DNA of 64,000 nucleotides from Silene latifolia (GCF_048544455.1 NC_133526.1:5286001-5350000), one strand, 5' to 3'. Numbered from the stretch's first letter, positions 10,184-21,005 are shown. Program-made: numbers and translations. The notes: generated by a model from the letters alone, not told the origin.

Positions 10184-12844
10184 CTATGCCTGTTGCTCCT
10201 TGCCATCAGCAGCGGTAGCAGCATCTTCTTCGATGGGCAACCCGGCAGCGTTCTTAGCAGCCTCAGCTTCAGTAGCCTCCGCCTTAGCCTCAGCTGCCCT
10301 CATTCTCTCGGCTTCCTGCTTGGCCGCCTTAGCCTTTTCAGCAAGGGCCGCTTTCTCCGCGGCCGCCTCTTTCTCTATCTTCACCCTCACCGCCTCCTTG
10401 GCCTTCTCCTCCACGGCTTTCTCCTTAGCTTCGAGCTTATCGTCAAACAAACTCGTCAAATTTGCCCCAAGGAAAGAAACCATCAAGAGGAAAGAGCTCC
10501 CCAATCACTTCCCCGGCGCCTTCTTCGGCCGATCCCGTATTCGACACACATGTTAGGGAGCATGACGGTTTGGAGCATCTCAATGTCCTCCTCCTTTTGC
10601 CTCGATGATGGCCTCTTTGCTCCGATTACCTTCCCCCGACTGAAATCGGTCCCCGAATTCGTTCCTCTGGAAATAAAGGTCGGCGTGCCTCTCGAACAAG
10701 TTTACACTTCTCCAAAGCAGCCTTAGCGCTTTGGCCGCCGCAGCCTCGGCCTTGGCTCTCTCAAAGAAGGACCTCCTTTTCGCGTCCTCCCCGAGTTTTC
10801 TCTCACCAAAAGCGCCTTCTCGATCTCCCCTAAGCCTCTGCTCATCGAGGAGATCCAGCTTCGCCGACACGGCCACCTTCTTAGTGGCATTAAGCTCAAG
10901 AATGATTGAGCCACGGCTTTCTCCCGCTCTATGATACGAGCACCGGTCGCTCGTTCCACCTCGCCACTCTCCTTGATCGCCTTCGTGCCTTCCACTATAA
11001 GCCGGGAGACGGAAGCCTTCGGGATGAAGAGCCAATGGTGACCCTTTGATCACCAAACACTGCACTTGCTTTGAAGCCTTCGGGATGAAGAGCCAATGGT
11101 GACCCTTTGATCACCAAACACACTTTGGGAAGCCTTCGGGATGAAGAGACAATAGTGACGTTTTGATCACCAAACCGCACGGGGGTTCTTCTCCACTCGC
11201 TGCTCATTAAGAGCAACGGCCGACAACGAGTGATCTGCACGAAAATCAATTAAAGCATCCATGTCAACATACATGGACATACCGGAGAGCCTGTCATCTA
11301 AACGTCTAATAAACCTAAGTTAAATCGGGCCACGGGATAGATATGTACCGTGCTTGGCCTTCTTGGCCGGAGGACGCATTTCCTTGCCGACAAGCGAACT
11401 TCAAGAAGAGCGGAGCAGCTCCTTCCTCTTACGAACAAGGGGAGATCCCTCCGCACGGAGTCACCATTGTAATGTCAACAATCTCCACCGTCTCCTTCGG
11501 GATCAAGGGATGGGAGGTGGAACCGGTGTCGACGCCGTCGCCGCCGAAGACTTTGTTTTCCGCGTCCGGCGCGCCATGCTACCAACAACCTTCGCCTGGG
11601 CCGCCTCCATATTCAAGCCCTTCACCGTTGCTCCATGAGATCACTCGGCGACGTTCTGCGGTCATAGGCTAAAGCCTTAGGGTGCAAATCGGAACGGTCT
11701 TATCCTTGTTCAGCCCCATTCTCCGAAGGATATCCTCAGACAGGTCCGGTCCAAAGTGGTCTGCAAAGGAAACAAGGCAAGAGTTAAGTAGAAGAAACAA
11801 ATAGAAGTTCAACAGAAACGTCGAGAGCAGAGATGGGCCTCACACCGACCCCACTCACCCTGCGCTAGGGCCGGTATGAGGCCGACATGGCAGAGCGGCT
11901 CATCCTGAAGAATGATCTCAAGTTGGGGAATCCATCTTTTCGGCACCCCCTTGTCCGCCTCAAAAGCCTCATCGACAGCTTCTCATCCGCCTTAAGAGGG
12001 ACCTTGCTGGCGTCCATCTTAAGCTTTTTCCGGGAAACCCATCTGTCATGCTCCGCCTTAGTCTCGCACCGCAAATTAACTTGGTGCTGGAAAGACCGGG
12101 GCAGCGGATAGTCATTTGGCACCTCAACATACACCCACCAATCTTTCCAGCCTTTGCAGGAAGAAAGTTTATCAACGGAGACGTAACCCGGCTCCATTTG
12201 CACACTATACCATCCGACGCGACCAGAAAACGACGGCTTGAGGTGGTGAAGCCGACGGAATAAATTTACCGTTGGAGCCTCTCCCTTGAAGAGACAGAGC
12301 CAGACAAAGCCGACTATGGTCCTAATGGCTAACGGGTGCAGTTGGGCCACGGCGACGTTCATGGCCCTAATGATGGCCATAACATACTCATTCAGCGGAA
12401 ACCGGAGCCCGTACTCCAAGTGCCGCATGTATACGCCGGTGCAGCCCGGTGGGGGGCAACAAACGGCTGACCCTCCTCGGGGACAACAATTTTGTATCCC
12501 CTGCCAAAGTGGAAATGGCCCTCGAAAAATGTCTCGCCGGAACAACTGGCGAACTTATGGGTCCAAGCACAGTCAAGACGGACCTTACAGGCGTCACGGT
12601 GATCCATGACGTACTGCCTCCCCTCATTAGGATGAGCCCTTCCAGCATCATCAGCAAAATCATCACCGAGGTCATCATCATCATCATCCTCCCATTCCTC
12701 CAAAATTTGAGGATCAACTTCAGGAGAAGGAGACCTAGGGCCCCCAGACTTTATCGGGATGGCGTCTAGTATTCCCTCCTCATCAAGACGCGACGGGGAA
12801 CCCCCCGGCGCAGAAGTGCCAGTCCCGGCGTCAGCAGCAGACAT
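10184..12844 (-). pseudogene. C1 antisense ORF (aORF), PF04195-like, frameshifted
   Basis: A minus-strand coding region starts at the ATG ending at 12,844 (MSAADAG...). It has a Pro/Ser-rich N-terminus with an acidic run (EEWEDDDDDD). A central domain (frame 12,545-11,865) carries GVYMRHLEYGLRFPLNEYV, TIVGFVWLC and WVYVEVPNDYPLPRSFQHQ, which I match from memory to the 'putative gypsy type transposon' family PF04195. The C-terminus is an Ala/Glu/Lys-rich coiled coil ending GKEQQA at 10,184. Frameshifts occur near 12,400-12,540 and after 11,900, and a tandem insertion at 11,012-11,185 breaks the linker. C2 carries the same gene (54,502-57,080). Antisense ORFs downstream of pol are documented in Tat elements such as Retand and Grande, but their function is unknown. 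Confidence 0.75.
11012..11185. repeat. Three-copy 56-61 bp tandem repeat inside the C1 aORF
   Basis: The unit gaagccttcgggatgaagag starts near 11,012, 11,073 and 11,129 and is followed each time by a variant of caatggtgaccctttgatca. C2 has no counterpart, so the expansion is specific to C1 or its lineage. Confidence 0.85.
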
Positions 12845-13032
12845 GATAGCAAAGATTACGTAACGAAATAAGAGTTTGAAGAAAATTTGTTTGTTTACCT
12901 TGAAGAAAAGCACTAGCCGAGGTGACAACTCTGAAAGTTAGAAGAAAAAGAAGCCCTTGAAAGTTTGGAGATGAAAATTTTGGAGAAAAATTTGAGAAAA
13001 TGAAATTGGTGGCCAAATTCACGGAACAACTG

Positions 13033-13046
13033 CCCTATTTATAGGG
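13033..13046 (-). promoter_or_regulatory. TATA box of the C1 antisense ORF
   Basis: The minus strand reads CCCTATAAATAGGG, about 190 bp upstream of the aORF ATG (12,844). C2 has CTATAAATACC at the same distance (57,265-57,278). A conserved donor-like string CTTCAAG|GTAAAC lies between TATA and ATG in both copies, but no acceptor is evident in C1. Confidence 0.6.
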
Positions 13047-13521
13047 AAAAGCCCATGAAGAAGGGCCAATCAGGCACAGCCCATGAAGCGCCACCAATCG
13101 GCGACGAATGTACACGTGTCAGACATGCAACCACGGAATGTCAATCGTTGCAACAGTTGAACGTCAATCAATGCAACAGTGACCAAGCGTCTTCAACACG
13201 CCCCTTCACATCTCTTTGCCTATCCATCTTCCTCAACAAATTCCTAAGTATCTGCTCTCCGCCGGCCACATGATCAACCAAGCTAGGAAGCACCGGTCTG
13301 GGGGCAATCAAAAACAACCGGCACTCTCAAACCTGGTCTCGGCCAGCGTCACCTTCTTTTCCACATCGGATGCCCTTTACACATCCATGTGGAGGGGGGA
13401 TATGGTACGGCCTAAGCGAGAACCAGGCCGAGGTAGAAGAAGCCGATCTGAAAAAGTTTCGAAATTACTTGCGCAGAATATACGCTCAACATACATCGGA
13501 GCCCATACCACGGCATAGACT

Positions 13522-13535
13522 ACGCTGGGGCAAAT
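13522..13535 (+). other. C1 polypurine tract
   Basis: The sequence gctggggcaaat lies directly upstream of the 3' LTR start TGATGGGG. C2 has gctgggggcaaat at the same place. Confidence 0.75.
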
Positions 13536-14091
13536 TGATGGGGCATATTCTCGCACCACGACCAAGTCAACATATTGAGCAAGGTCAAAGATATCCACAA
13601 GAAAGTCAACGACTTAGACAAATAGCCGATGAAGCCCATCGGCTGTCACCCGGTCTCGGCCAGGCAACTAGCTACCGGGGCACATATCCGCGTACTCATA
13701 TCCAAGACCCCTCGGCCGGCCTGCCATGGGTCCATCGGCCGAGGGTAGAACGGTCTTTCCACCTGCTAGCCACTTGGCCACTACGTGACAAAAGGTGAAA
13801 GTCTATAAATACTCCTCAACCCTCATTGAGGAAAGGATCCACAATTTAACCTAAGAATCACTATTCATCTGGTAATATCTTCCTTATCTCTCTACAATAC
13901 ATACTCTAAGCCAAGCAACAACTTACCTCTCTAAGTTTACTGACTTGGGCGTCGGAGTGAGTACGCTCGGCCAAAGCCGAGCCCTCAGTTTGTTCATCGT
14001 TTCAGGAGACCGCAAGGAGGATTCAAGCAAAGACGTCATTCTACAAGCCACGGGTGGTAACAATACTTGCTCTGGAATTACACCCGGAACA
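13536..14091 (+). mobile_element. C1 3' LTR (556 bp)
   Basis: The LTR begins TGATGGGGCATATTC and ends ACCCGGAACA, like the C2 LTRs, but is diverged from them. It has a TATA box CTATAAATAC at 13,803-13,812. A perfect 6-bp stem (CCTCAA...TTGAGG, 13,814-13,831) follows at once, near the expected start of R. Confidence 0.85.
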
Positions 14092-14310
14092 AATATATTT
14101 GGAGCTAATATTTTTAGGAGTATAAAATATTTCCCTTAATTGGATACCGTAATTTGCGTCAGAATGTCATTTGATTTGATTTAAATTGTAAACGAAATTT
14201 TAGGATGAGTTCTCATTTTTTTTATTAACTCATCAAATGACACGTGGCGCAAGAATGAGTGTTGACACGTGGCGAACAAAGAAGTAGCTAGTTGTTACTT
14301 TAATATAATA

Positions 14311-14583
14311 CTCCCTCCGTACCACACCAAATGTAACGTAGGGAAAAATGGAGTATTTAAGAAAAAGTTGAAAAAGTAAGGGTAAAGAGGGAATAAATAG
14401 GTGGGGTATGTAATTGGGTGTTTAATTGTGGGTTGGTAGGTGGGGTATGTAATGACATTTTGTGTAAATATTAAATGGTTATAAGGATAATTTGGTAATG
14501 TTGTGGGCCAAATAAGGAATGTTACCTTTAATATGGTACGTCCGTTTATAGTAAGTGTTACTTTTGGTGCGGTACGGAGGGAG
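14311..14583. mobile_element. Stowaway-type MITE (273 bp)
   Basis: The terminal inverted repeats start CTCCCTCCGTACC and extend through a gtaac block on both ends. TA flanks both sides. TA duplication with CTCCCTCCGT ends is the Stowaway/Tc1-mariner signature. No coding capacity. Confidence 0.85.
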
Positions 14584-15193
14584 TATATGATATGATGATT
14601 ATCTCTCACTCATATTTTAACGAACCAGTGGGTCGTACAACCCGAAAACAAACCCATTATTATTGTCGTTTAGGCAAGTTATCATCTACACATTTTTCGC
14701 ACCCCTTCGAAAAACATCGTTGTAATTGAACCTTATGCAACTTTTCTGACCAAATTGAATTGTAAGTCCTCTTTTCTTATCATTTTATCCATTAATCATC
14801 CATCTTATTTACTTAATTACACTCTTATCTGTTCTTTTATGATAAATTGATAATAATTCATGTATGTCTGAATTCTGGGTTAATTTTATTATATACTCCC
14901 TCCGTCCTAATCATTTGTTTACCTGAACGAAGTATGTTTTCAGGATTAATTACTGTATGTTAAATATGGTTGTTATACTTGGGTTGGTTAGTGGGTACTT
15001 GGCAAAGTTGGGTTTCTAGTTTGTTAGCAGTATGCACTGAAGGTGTTTGATGAAATGCCTCAATAAGGCGACATTCCGGAGAGTTTGTTTTGATGTGATT
15101 AAAGGGTTAATTACTAAGTTTGGGTTGTGGGAAATGTTTTGAGACAGGTTAAGATATCATTTTGATGAGGGAAGATCTTTTTTTTTCTTGGTT
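14584..15193. other. Intergenic stretch upstream of the PPR gene
   Basis: AT-rich DNA without a supported gene. A single Stowaway-like end (ctccctccgtcctaatcatt, about 14,897) has no partner nearby and looks like a truncated MITE. Confidence 0.5.
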
Positions 15194-15372
15194 GTGTTAG
15201 GAGAATATTACGGTATATATCGTAATATACCGTAGTCGGAATAATATCTGTATTAGAATAAGTTATATTATATTGCGATATTAGTTGATATGATTTAGAT
15301 ATTTGAAGTACTATAAATATAGTACCATTGTATTCATTCCGAACACGAACAATTATCAATAATACATCGATT
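15194..15372 (+). mobile_element. Possible short solo LTR
   Basis: The segment begins tgttaggagaatattacgg and contains a palindrome (acggtatat/atataccgt). A TATA-like ctataaatatagtacc is followed by aataatacatcgattctc. This layout resembles a short copia or TRIM LTR. I could not fix its 3' end or a target duplication. Confidence 0.35.
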
Positions 15373-16172
15373 CTCTTTATGAACTCCCCCTCTCCGATTT
15401 CTAATGGGTTGGGTTCGGTTATGTCGTTACAATTATAGGTAGTTGTCTAGTTGATATTGTTTGCCACCTCAAGTGCCAGGGTGCTGGCAAGTGGAAATTA
15501 TCATTTTCTTCATTTTAATGGAAATCGAGTACTCGTATTTCTGAATTTTGCTCAAAATGATTTCTGAACCTATCTTGTAGCTGCGAATTGAAAGCAAGTG
15601 TAGAATGAGCTCGATATTTTATGGAGGTAATATGAGGTGTTAAGACAAAGGGATTATGAATGGGTGGATATGGTTGTCTTGGTTTGTTCTAGGTAGGGGA
15701 TTTTGCATCAAGGGATTATTATCAAGATTGAAACTAGATTTTGTAAAGAACCGTGTTAAAGTTGTTTGCAACAGAACACATCTAACAGTGTGATTCTGCT
15801 GCTGAGATGTATCTAGTTTACAGATGAGCCACAATATTATTTGGCACAAGTCAATTAGTTAAGTTAATAACTACTCTGTATGACTGTATGAGTCTTCTGG
15901 GGATTGCAGAATTTTGAATTATATTTTGGGCTTTCATTTAGTTAAGTTAATAGCTATTCCGCACAATCTTCAGAAATAATTGATGCTTCCCCCCCCCCCC
16001 CATATTTCTCCTGAAAAGGAAAGAAAAATGTTGATTATAATCTTTTGCTCTGTGTTAGGTTTCGGGTGAGAGAAACATACTGATGCACTGCTGGCTTGGT
16101 TATGATTTAGTAATGAGGTTTGAAAGATCATAAGAAGGACCATTTTTAGCAAATAAGTGTCTTACATGAAGG
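15373..16172. promoter_or_regulatory. PPR gene upstream region
   Basis: About 800 bp separate the possible solo LTR from the PPR start codon. No clear TATA box with a confident start site is visible. A poly-C run of 12 lies near 15,991-16,002. Otherwise I see nothing recognisable. Confidence 0.4.
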
Positions 16173-18164
16173 ATGGAAGCACTTGCATTTCTGCAATCAC
16201 CACCGTGCTTGAATATCATAAGAAGCTTGCCTCTGAAGGACCTTTCCAAGAACAATTTCTGTCCTAAAGTAAGTTCTCAAGTAGCCTTAAAATCAGAGGA
16301 GATTCCACTGAGCAATCACCTTGTACTAGATAAATTGCCCAAAACTGATACCTTTGCTTGGAACCATCTGATCAAAACCCATTTAGCTAATGGAGAGGTA
16401 GGAAACGTAATGTATGTATATGAGCAGATGCTTATACAGGGTCTACGTCCTGATAAACACACACTCCCTCGAGTGTTAGCTGCTGCTCGACTTTCAAATT
16501 CCTTGCTCCTTGGGAAACAGGTTCATGCTCATGCCGTTAAACTAGGAATTTCTTCCAAGGATTATGTCATCACAGCTCTAATGAAAATGTATGGCCATTT
16601 AGACGGTGCAGATACAATGAAAAAGGTCTTTGATGCATATAGTGTGGGAGAATGTTCCGTCTCTGGGACCTTGCTAATCTCCATGTACTTGAAGGAAAAC
16701 AAACCCAGATCAGCACTTGATTTGTTCTACCAGATGGTATCTTCAAGTTCCCGAATCGATGAAATTGCGATAATGACCGTTCTTGGTGCTTGTGGTATGC
16801 TGCAATCTCTGGACGATGGAATAAAAGTGCATGCCATAGCCAAAGCTTGTGGACTTGAATCTCAAGTGTTGGTTAATAATGCTCTTTTAAAGATGTATTT
16901 AGATTTTGGAAAAATTAAGGTTGCTCGTGAAGTTTTTGATGATATGTCATCTAGAGACTCCATCTCTTGGACCGAAATGATTCGTGGGTACGTAAAGAAT
17001 GGCGGATTCAATGAAGGTCTCAAATTGTTTAAGATGATGGTGTCAGAGAGTATTAAACCTGATCCACCTGCACTAGCGACCATTCTACCAGCTTGTTCAA
17101 GAATGACGGCTCATAAGCAGGGCAAAGAAATTCATGGTTACATGATTAAGAATGATGTTGAGATGAATGTTACTGTTCAGAATGCTCTTTTGGACATGTA
17201 CATGAAATCAGGACACATCGAATCGGCTTCAGCGATTTTTAATGACATGACGTTCAAAGATGCCATATCATGGACAATTATGATATACGGCGCTAGCCTT
17301 CATGGGCAAGGTGCATATGGGGTTGAGTTGTATCATGAAATGCAGAAAAACAATCTGGAATCTGATGGAGTTGCGTTTTCTTCTGTTCTTCATGCTTGTG
17401 TGGCAGCAAATTTAGTTGAAGAAGGCAGGACTGTCTTTAGTTTAATTAAGAGGCCCGAAGTCCGGCATTACTCATTAATGGTTTCGCTACTTGCTCGGGC
17501 TGGACTTTTTGAAGAGGCAAAGATCTTTATCGAGGAAAACAAAATTGGAAATCACACTGAGGTGTTAAGAGCACTATTAGATGGTTGCAGAATCCATCGA
17601 AAGCTGATAACTGGTAAGAAAATCACTGAACAACTCTGTCATTTGGAACCACATAGTGCGGATAATTACATTCTATTATCAAATTGGTATGCTAGCAAAG
17701 GAAAGTGGGATATAGTATACAAATTGAAGGAAAATATTACAGATTTAGGTCTTGTGCCTAAAAGGGCTTATAGTTGGATAGAGTTTCACAATAAAATCCA
17801 TGTGTTTGGAACCGGGGACATGTCGCACCCAAAATCTGAAGAATTATATGAGGAATTGCAGTGCCTGGTGAAGAAAATAGAACAAGAAGGTTTTGCTTTT
17901 GACACTGACTTCAGTCTCGATGATGTCCATGAGGAGAGGGAGTGCCTTCACATAGGGCATAGTGAATTGTTGGCTATATCCTTCGGTTTGATTAGTACAA
18001 AAGGTACTACTATCCGTGTCACCAAAAATCTTCGTGTGTGCAACAATTGTCATGCCATGGCGAAAGTCATATCTAGATTAGTAGCTCGGGAGATTGTACT
18101 TAAGGACCCTAGCTGCTTTCATCATTTTAAGGATGGACATTGTTCTTGTGGGGACTCATGGTAA
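16173..18164 (+). CDS. PLS-class pentatricopeptide repeat protein with E and DYW domains
   Basis: Intronless, 663 aa. Residues about 59-450 are PPR motifs of the PLS type (for example DTFAWNHLIKTHLANG at 59-74 and DSISWTEMIRGYVKNG at 262-277). They bind RNA one nucleotide per repeat. An E/E+ region (about 463-560) follows, with GLVPKRAYSWIEF and GDMSHPKSEELYEEL. The DYW cytidine deaminase domain (about 567-663) has the zinc/catalytic motif HSE at 596-598 and CNNCH at 623-627. The protein ends CGDSW, a DYW-tripeptide variant. This class edits C to U in chloroplast or mitochondrial transcripts. The N-terminus (MEALAFLQS..., few acidic residues) fits an organelle transit peptide, but I cannot choose the organelle. 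The start is the first ATG of the frame. All deaminase ligands are present, so it looks functional. The target RNA is unknown. Confidence 0.95.
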   Translation: MEALAFLQSPPCLNIIRSLPLKDLSKNNFCPKVSSQVALKSEEIPLSNHLVLDKLPKTDTFAWNHLIKTHLANGEVGNVMYVYEQMLIQGLRPDKHTLPRVLAAARLSNSLLLGKQVHAHAVKLGISSKDYVITALMKMYGHLDGADTMKKVFDAYSVGECSVSGTLLISMYLKENKPRSALDLFYQMVSSSSRIDEIAIMTVLGACGMLQSLDDGIKVHAIAKACGLESQVLVNNALLKMYLDFGKIKVAREVFDDMSSRDSISWTEMIRGYVKNGGFNEGLKLFKMMVSESIKPDPPALATILPACSRMTAHKQGKEIHGYMIKNDVEMNVTVQNALLDMYMKSGHIESASAIFNDMTFKDAISWTIMIYGASLHGQGAYGVELYHEMQKNNLESDGVAFSSVLHACVAANLVEEGRTVFSLIKRPEVRHYSLMVSLLARAGLFEEAKIFIEENKIGNHTEVLRALLDGCRIHRKLITGKKITEQLCHLEPHSADNYILLSNWYASKGKWDIVYKLKENITDLGLVPKRAYSWIEFHNKIHVFGTGDMSHPKSEELYEELQCLVKKIEQEGFAFDTDFSLDDVHEERECLHIGHSELLAISFGLISTKGTTIRVTKNLRVCNNCHAMAKVISRLVAREIVLKDPSCFHHFKDGHCSCGDSW

Positions 18165-19081
18165 TAATTTGTAGGGGATAGTTTAAGTTTATAGCAATAG
18201 CTTAGTCGACATCAGTCTATCCCTAGTGATTTTGCGGGTTAGAGGATGGGGAGTACGGTTTGTCTCTGGGATACTACTGAGCTGCAATCGGAGAAAGAAC
18301 AAGAAGTTATGTGCGCCCGAATGGTTATGACTTAAGAAGTTGTCAATTGTTTAAGCTTTAAATTAGTTTAAAAGGGATGAAAAGGACATTATTGTAGACG
18401 GATTTTGAGCCATATCTGCAGCTTTAAGGTTCGGTTGATGTGTTGAGATAAATATCAGTGCGTAAAAGAAGGTGAACACGTTATGGATTTATGGTGATTC
18501 AAGACGATTTGGTTTACGCAGTTAATTGCAGCAACGACACCATTAGCTGCATATGAGCTCTTGGTCTGTCCGGTTCCTGTTGTAGCAGTAGCAGACCGAT
18601 ACGTTTGCAGCTTGAGCTTACGGCTCAGTCAGTAAGTGGCTTGCTAGTTCCTTTTTGTAGAGCACTGATGTTACAGGCCTCGGCCGAAAAATTTATTGTG
18701 GGGACTGGCGTAAAACACACTACAAATTTCAAACGCAAAGTCACCCAACACGGTCCCAAAAGAGCACATCACAATTGTTTATTGATTTTTTTTTTTCTGA
18801 TTTTGTATTAAGATACGAGTATTTTAGATGAGTTTTATAGTTAATGAAAATTTTGATTGAATGTTATAGTGGTGCCAGAAAATACGATTAGATGCAGTAG
18901 ATTAAGAGTTGAGTTCGAGAGAGGTTGCAGAGACAAGTACAAATGTTGGTGCCGGAAAATTTCATAAACACTGCGATCCTAATTACTCGCAAACTGTATT
19001 TATTCAAACCGTATTCATATTTGATTTTGGACAAATAAAACCGTATATTTCTTGAGCAAGTCTTACATGAGGCCTTTTTAG
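18165..19081. other. PPR 3' flank
   Basis: About 900 bp of 3' UTR and intergenic DNA. A T9 run near 18,787 and several aataaa-like sites could serve polyadenylation. No gene is supported. The right end carries the left target duplicate of the Mutator-like element. Confidence 0.45.
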
Positions 19082-20091
19082 CACAAATAGGATCCTACAA
19101 CCTGTTGTACAGTAGCATTGTACAACAGGCCCATATATTACATATTAAACTATCTAAGCCCAATAAAAAAAAATTCTACACATCTCCATTTTTCCCTAAT
19201 TCTGATTTATCTCCAGTCGACAAACCCTACCTCCTCTTTCTCTTCTCTAAATTTCTCTTAAACGACGACAAACCTCCTTTCTACGTAATTCTGAGTCTAA
19301 TATGGTGAAAGGGAGGCAATTGACATCATAATCAAGAAACGAGAAGCAATTTACATCATCATCAAGAAGGAAAAATGGATCTAATAATACTTTGAGGTAA
19401 ATTTCTACACCAATCATACGAACTATTATTAGAAAAATACAAGCTAAAAAATTCGAGCACATAAGAATACGAGCTATTAAGATAAGAATATGAGCTAATG
19501 TAAAAAGAATACGAGCTTAAAAGAATCACAAACTTAAAAATACGAGCACATAAGAATACGAGCAATTAAGATAATAATACGAGCTAATGTTATAAAAAGA
19601 ATACGAGTTTAAAGGATCACGAGCTTAAAAATACGAGCACATAAGAATATGAGCTATTAAGATAAGAATACAAGCTAATGTAAAAAGAATACGAGCTTAA
19701 AAGGATCAAGAGCTTTAAAATACGAGCACATAAAAATACGAGCTATAAAGATAAGAATACGAGCTAATGTAAAAAGAATACGAGCTTCAACTATTTTCAT
19801 GCATTAGAAATTTTGGATAAAAAAATTCCTTCCTCACGAGTCACTCATATTGATTTGTTCCATATAGTCAATTAATTATAATAATTTAAAGGAGAATATA
19901 ATTCATTAGCTGGATGATGGATGAAGATGGAGAGCAATTAGAAAAATATGGAAGAAGTCAGAGAGAGAAGAAGGATTTGATTCAAAATTAGATTAAGTTG
20001 TTTTTTTTTTTGTAAAAATATTTGAAAAAAGACTAAAATAACCTTGGATGTACAATGCTCATTATACATCCAGTTGTATAGTCTTGGAACT
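19082..20091. mobile_element. Non-autonomous Mutator-like element (1010 bp)
   Basis: The 10-bp direct repeat GCCTTTTTAG flanks the segment at 19,072-19,081 and 20,092-20,101. The ends are inverted relatives: left cctacaacctgttgtac plus agcattgtacaac, right (complement) ctatacaactggatgtat plus agcattgtacatcc. A perfect hairpin cctgttgtac/gtacaacagg lies at about 19,101-19,130. A 9-11 bp duplication is the rule for Mutator-like elements. The interior holds a 90-bp tandem array and no transposase. Confidence 0.75.
19444..19795. repeat. 90-bp minisatellite, about four copies
   Basis: The landmark gagcacataa recurs near 19,455, 19,544, 19,635 and 19,724 (spacing 89-91). Each unit also holds aagaatacgagct and gctaatgtaaaaagaatacg, so a shorter tacgagc word repeats inside the unit. 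Confidence 0.9.
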
Positions 20092-20247
20092 GCCTTTTTA
20101 GTGTTATACTCTATACGTAGTCATTATAGTTATCAGTAAATGAATTACGAAATAGCCTATATAACATAGAAAAAATTATCTTTAATTTAAGACGGTTTTA
20201 AACACTCCGTAAGATTTTGTGTTACAGACTTCCAGTGTACCAAACTC

Positions 20248-20739
20248 CTAGGTTGCACGGACACTTCTCTTAATCAGCCGTCCCGTGTCCGACACCGTGT
20301 CGGACACAGACACTCCTCGGACACACGCCTAAACGTGTCAGACACCTATAAAGCCGTGTCTAACTTCCTACTTTTATTTGGGCACGTGTCCGACGCGTGT
20401 CCATGGTATTTGGGCACGTGTCCGACGCGTGTCCTTGGTATTTTTGACATTATTTGGGGTGAGTGATGTTCTTTAGACAAAAACTGAGATGTCGAAAGAG
20501 ATTGATTAGAATATAGGTTTGGTTGGAAATGAAAATGAGTTATAATCAAGGCCAAATTTTACCTTCACATATTTAAATTTAATATCAAATACTTTTACAA
20601 AAATAAAATCAAACGTTTATAACTAAAAAATACTCGTATATATTTTATTATTTTATTAAATTTAAACGTGTCCCGTGTCCTAAATTTCATGGGATGCCGT
20701 GTCCGTATCCGTGTCCGTGTCCGTTTTGGTGCTACCTAG
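20248..20739 (+). mobile_element. hAT-type MITE, copy 1 (492 bp)
   Basis: An 8-bp target duplication CCAAACTC occurs on both sides (20,240-20,247 and 20,740-20,747). The ends are CTAGGTTGCACGGACAC and, inverted, CTAGGTAGCACC...CGGACAC. The subterminal regions are dense in cgtgtccgacac-type words. Eight-base duplications mark the hAT superfamily. It is an inverted relative of 26,567-27,051. Confidence 0.85.
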
Positions 20740-20819
20740 CCAAACTCTCCACTATTGTCCTGCCTCCAATCTTCAAAGACTATGGATTTTAAAAATGCAT
20801 TCACTAAACTTTAACACAA

Positions 20820-21005
20820 ATTCTTGTTTGTGACGGCACATATCCGTCACTCTTGAGTGACGGATACCATTTTACCTCACAAAGTACCCACTTTTTCTCT
20901 CTCTGCAACACTATTCATGTGGTCCCCTTTCTCCACTAACCCATTTTGTTACCATTTTAACTCACAAAATATCCGCCATAAATGGTAACCCGTCACAAGG
21001 GAGAC
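20820..21005. mobile_element. GTGACGG-family MITE
   Basis: Ends resemble ttcttgtttgtgacgg...atatccgtcac and, inverted, cccgtcacaagg. The interior has the ctcacaaa...ctctctctgc block seen in relatives near 59.75-60.4 kb. Boundaries are approximate and I found no clear target duplication. Confidence 0.5.

Larger units (their letters stand above)
7585..14091 (+). mobile_element. Element C1: deleted Tat-lineage Ty3/gypsy retrotransposon
   Basis: Colinear with the full-length copy C2 (47,408-58,386), but the 5' part is displaced by element B and lies outside the window. Retained, in order, are the gag zinc-knuckle end and protease, a junction straight to the last codons of integrase, a roughly 220-bp tandem array, a minus-strand ORF, the polypurine tract and the 3' LTR. 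The bases after the LTR are aatat, and the matching left target duplicate cannot be seen. It cannot encode its own replication and would depend on a helper element. Confidence 0.85.

Noticed and set aside
11343-11672. Plus-strand ORFs within the C1 antisense gene
   Set aside because: Shadows of the minus-strand coding sequence in other frames.
13055-13798. Plus-strand ORFs of 72-142 aa upstream of and within the C1 3' LTR
   Set aside because: They overlap the polypurine tract and LTR, have no family motif, and shadow the antisense promoter region.
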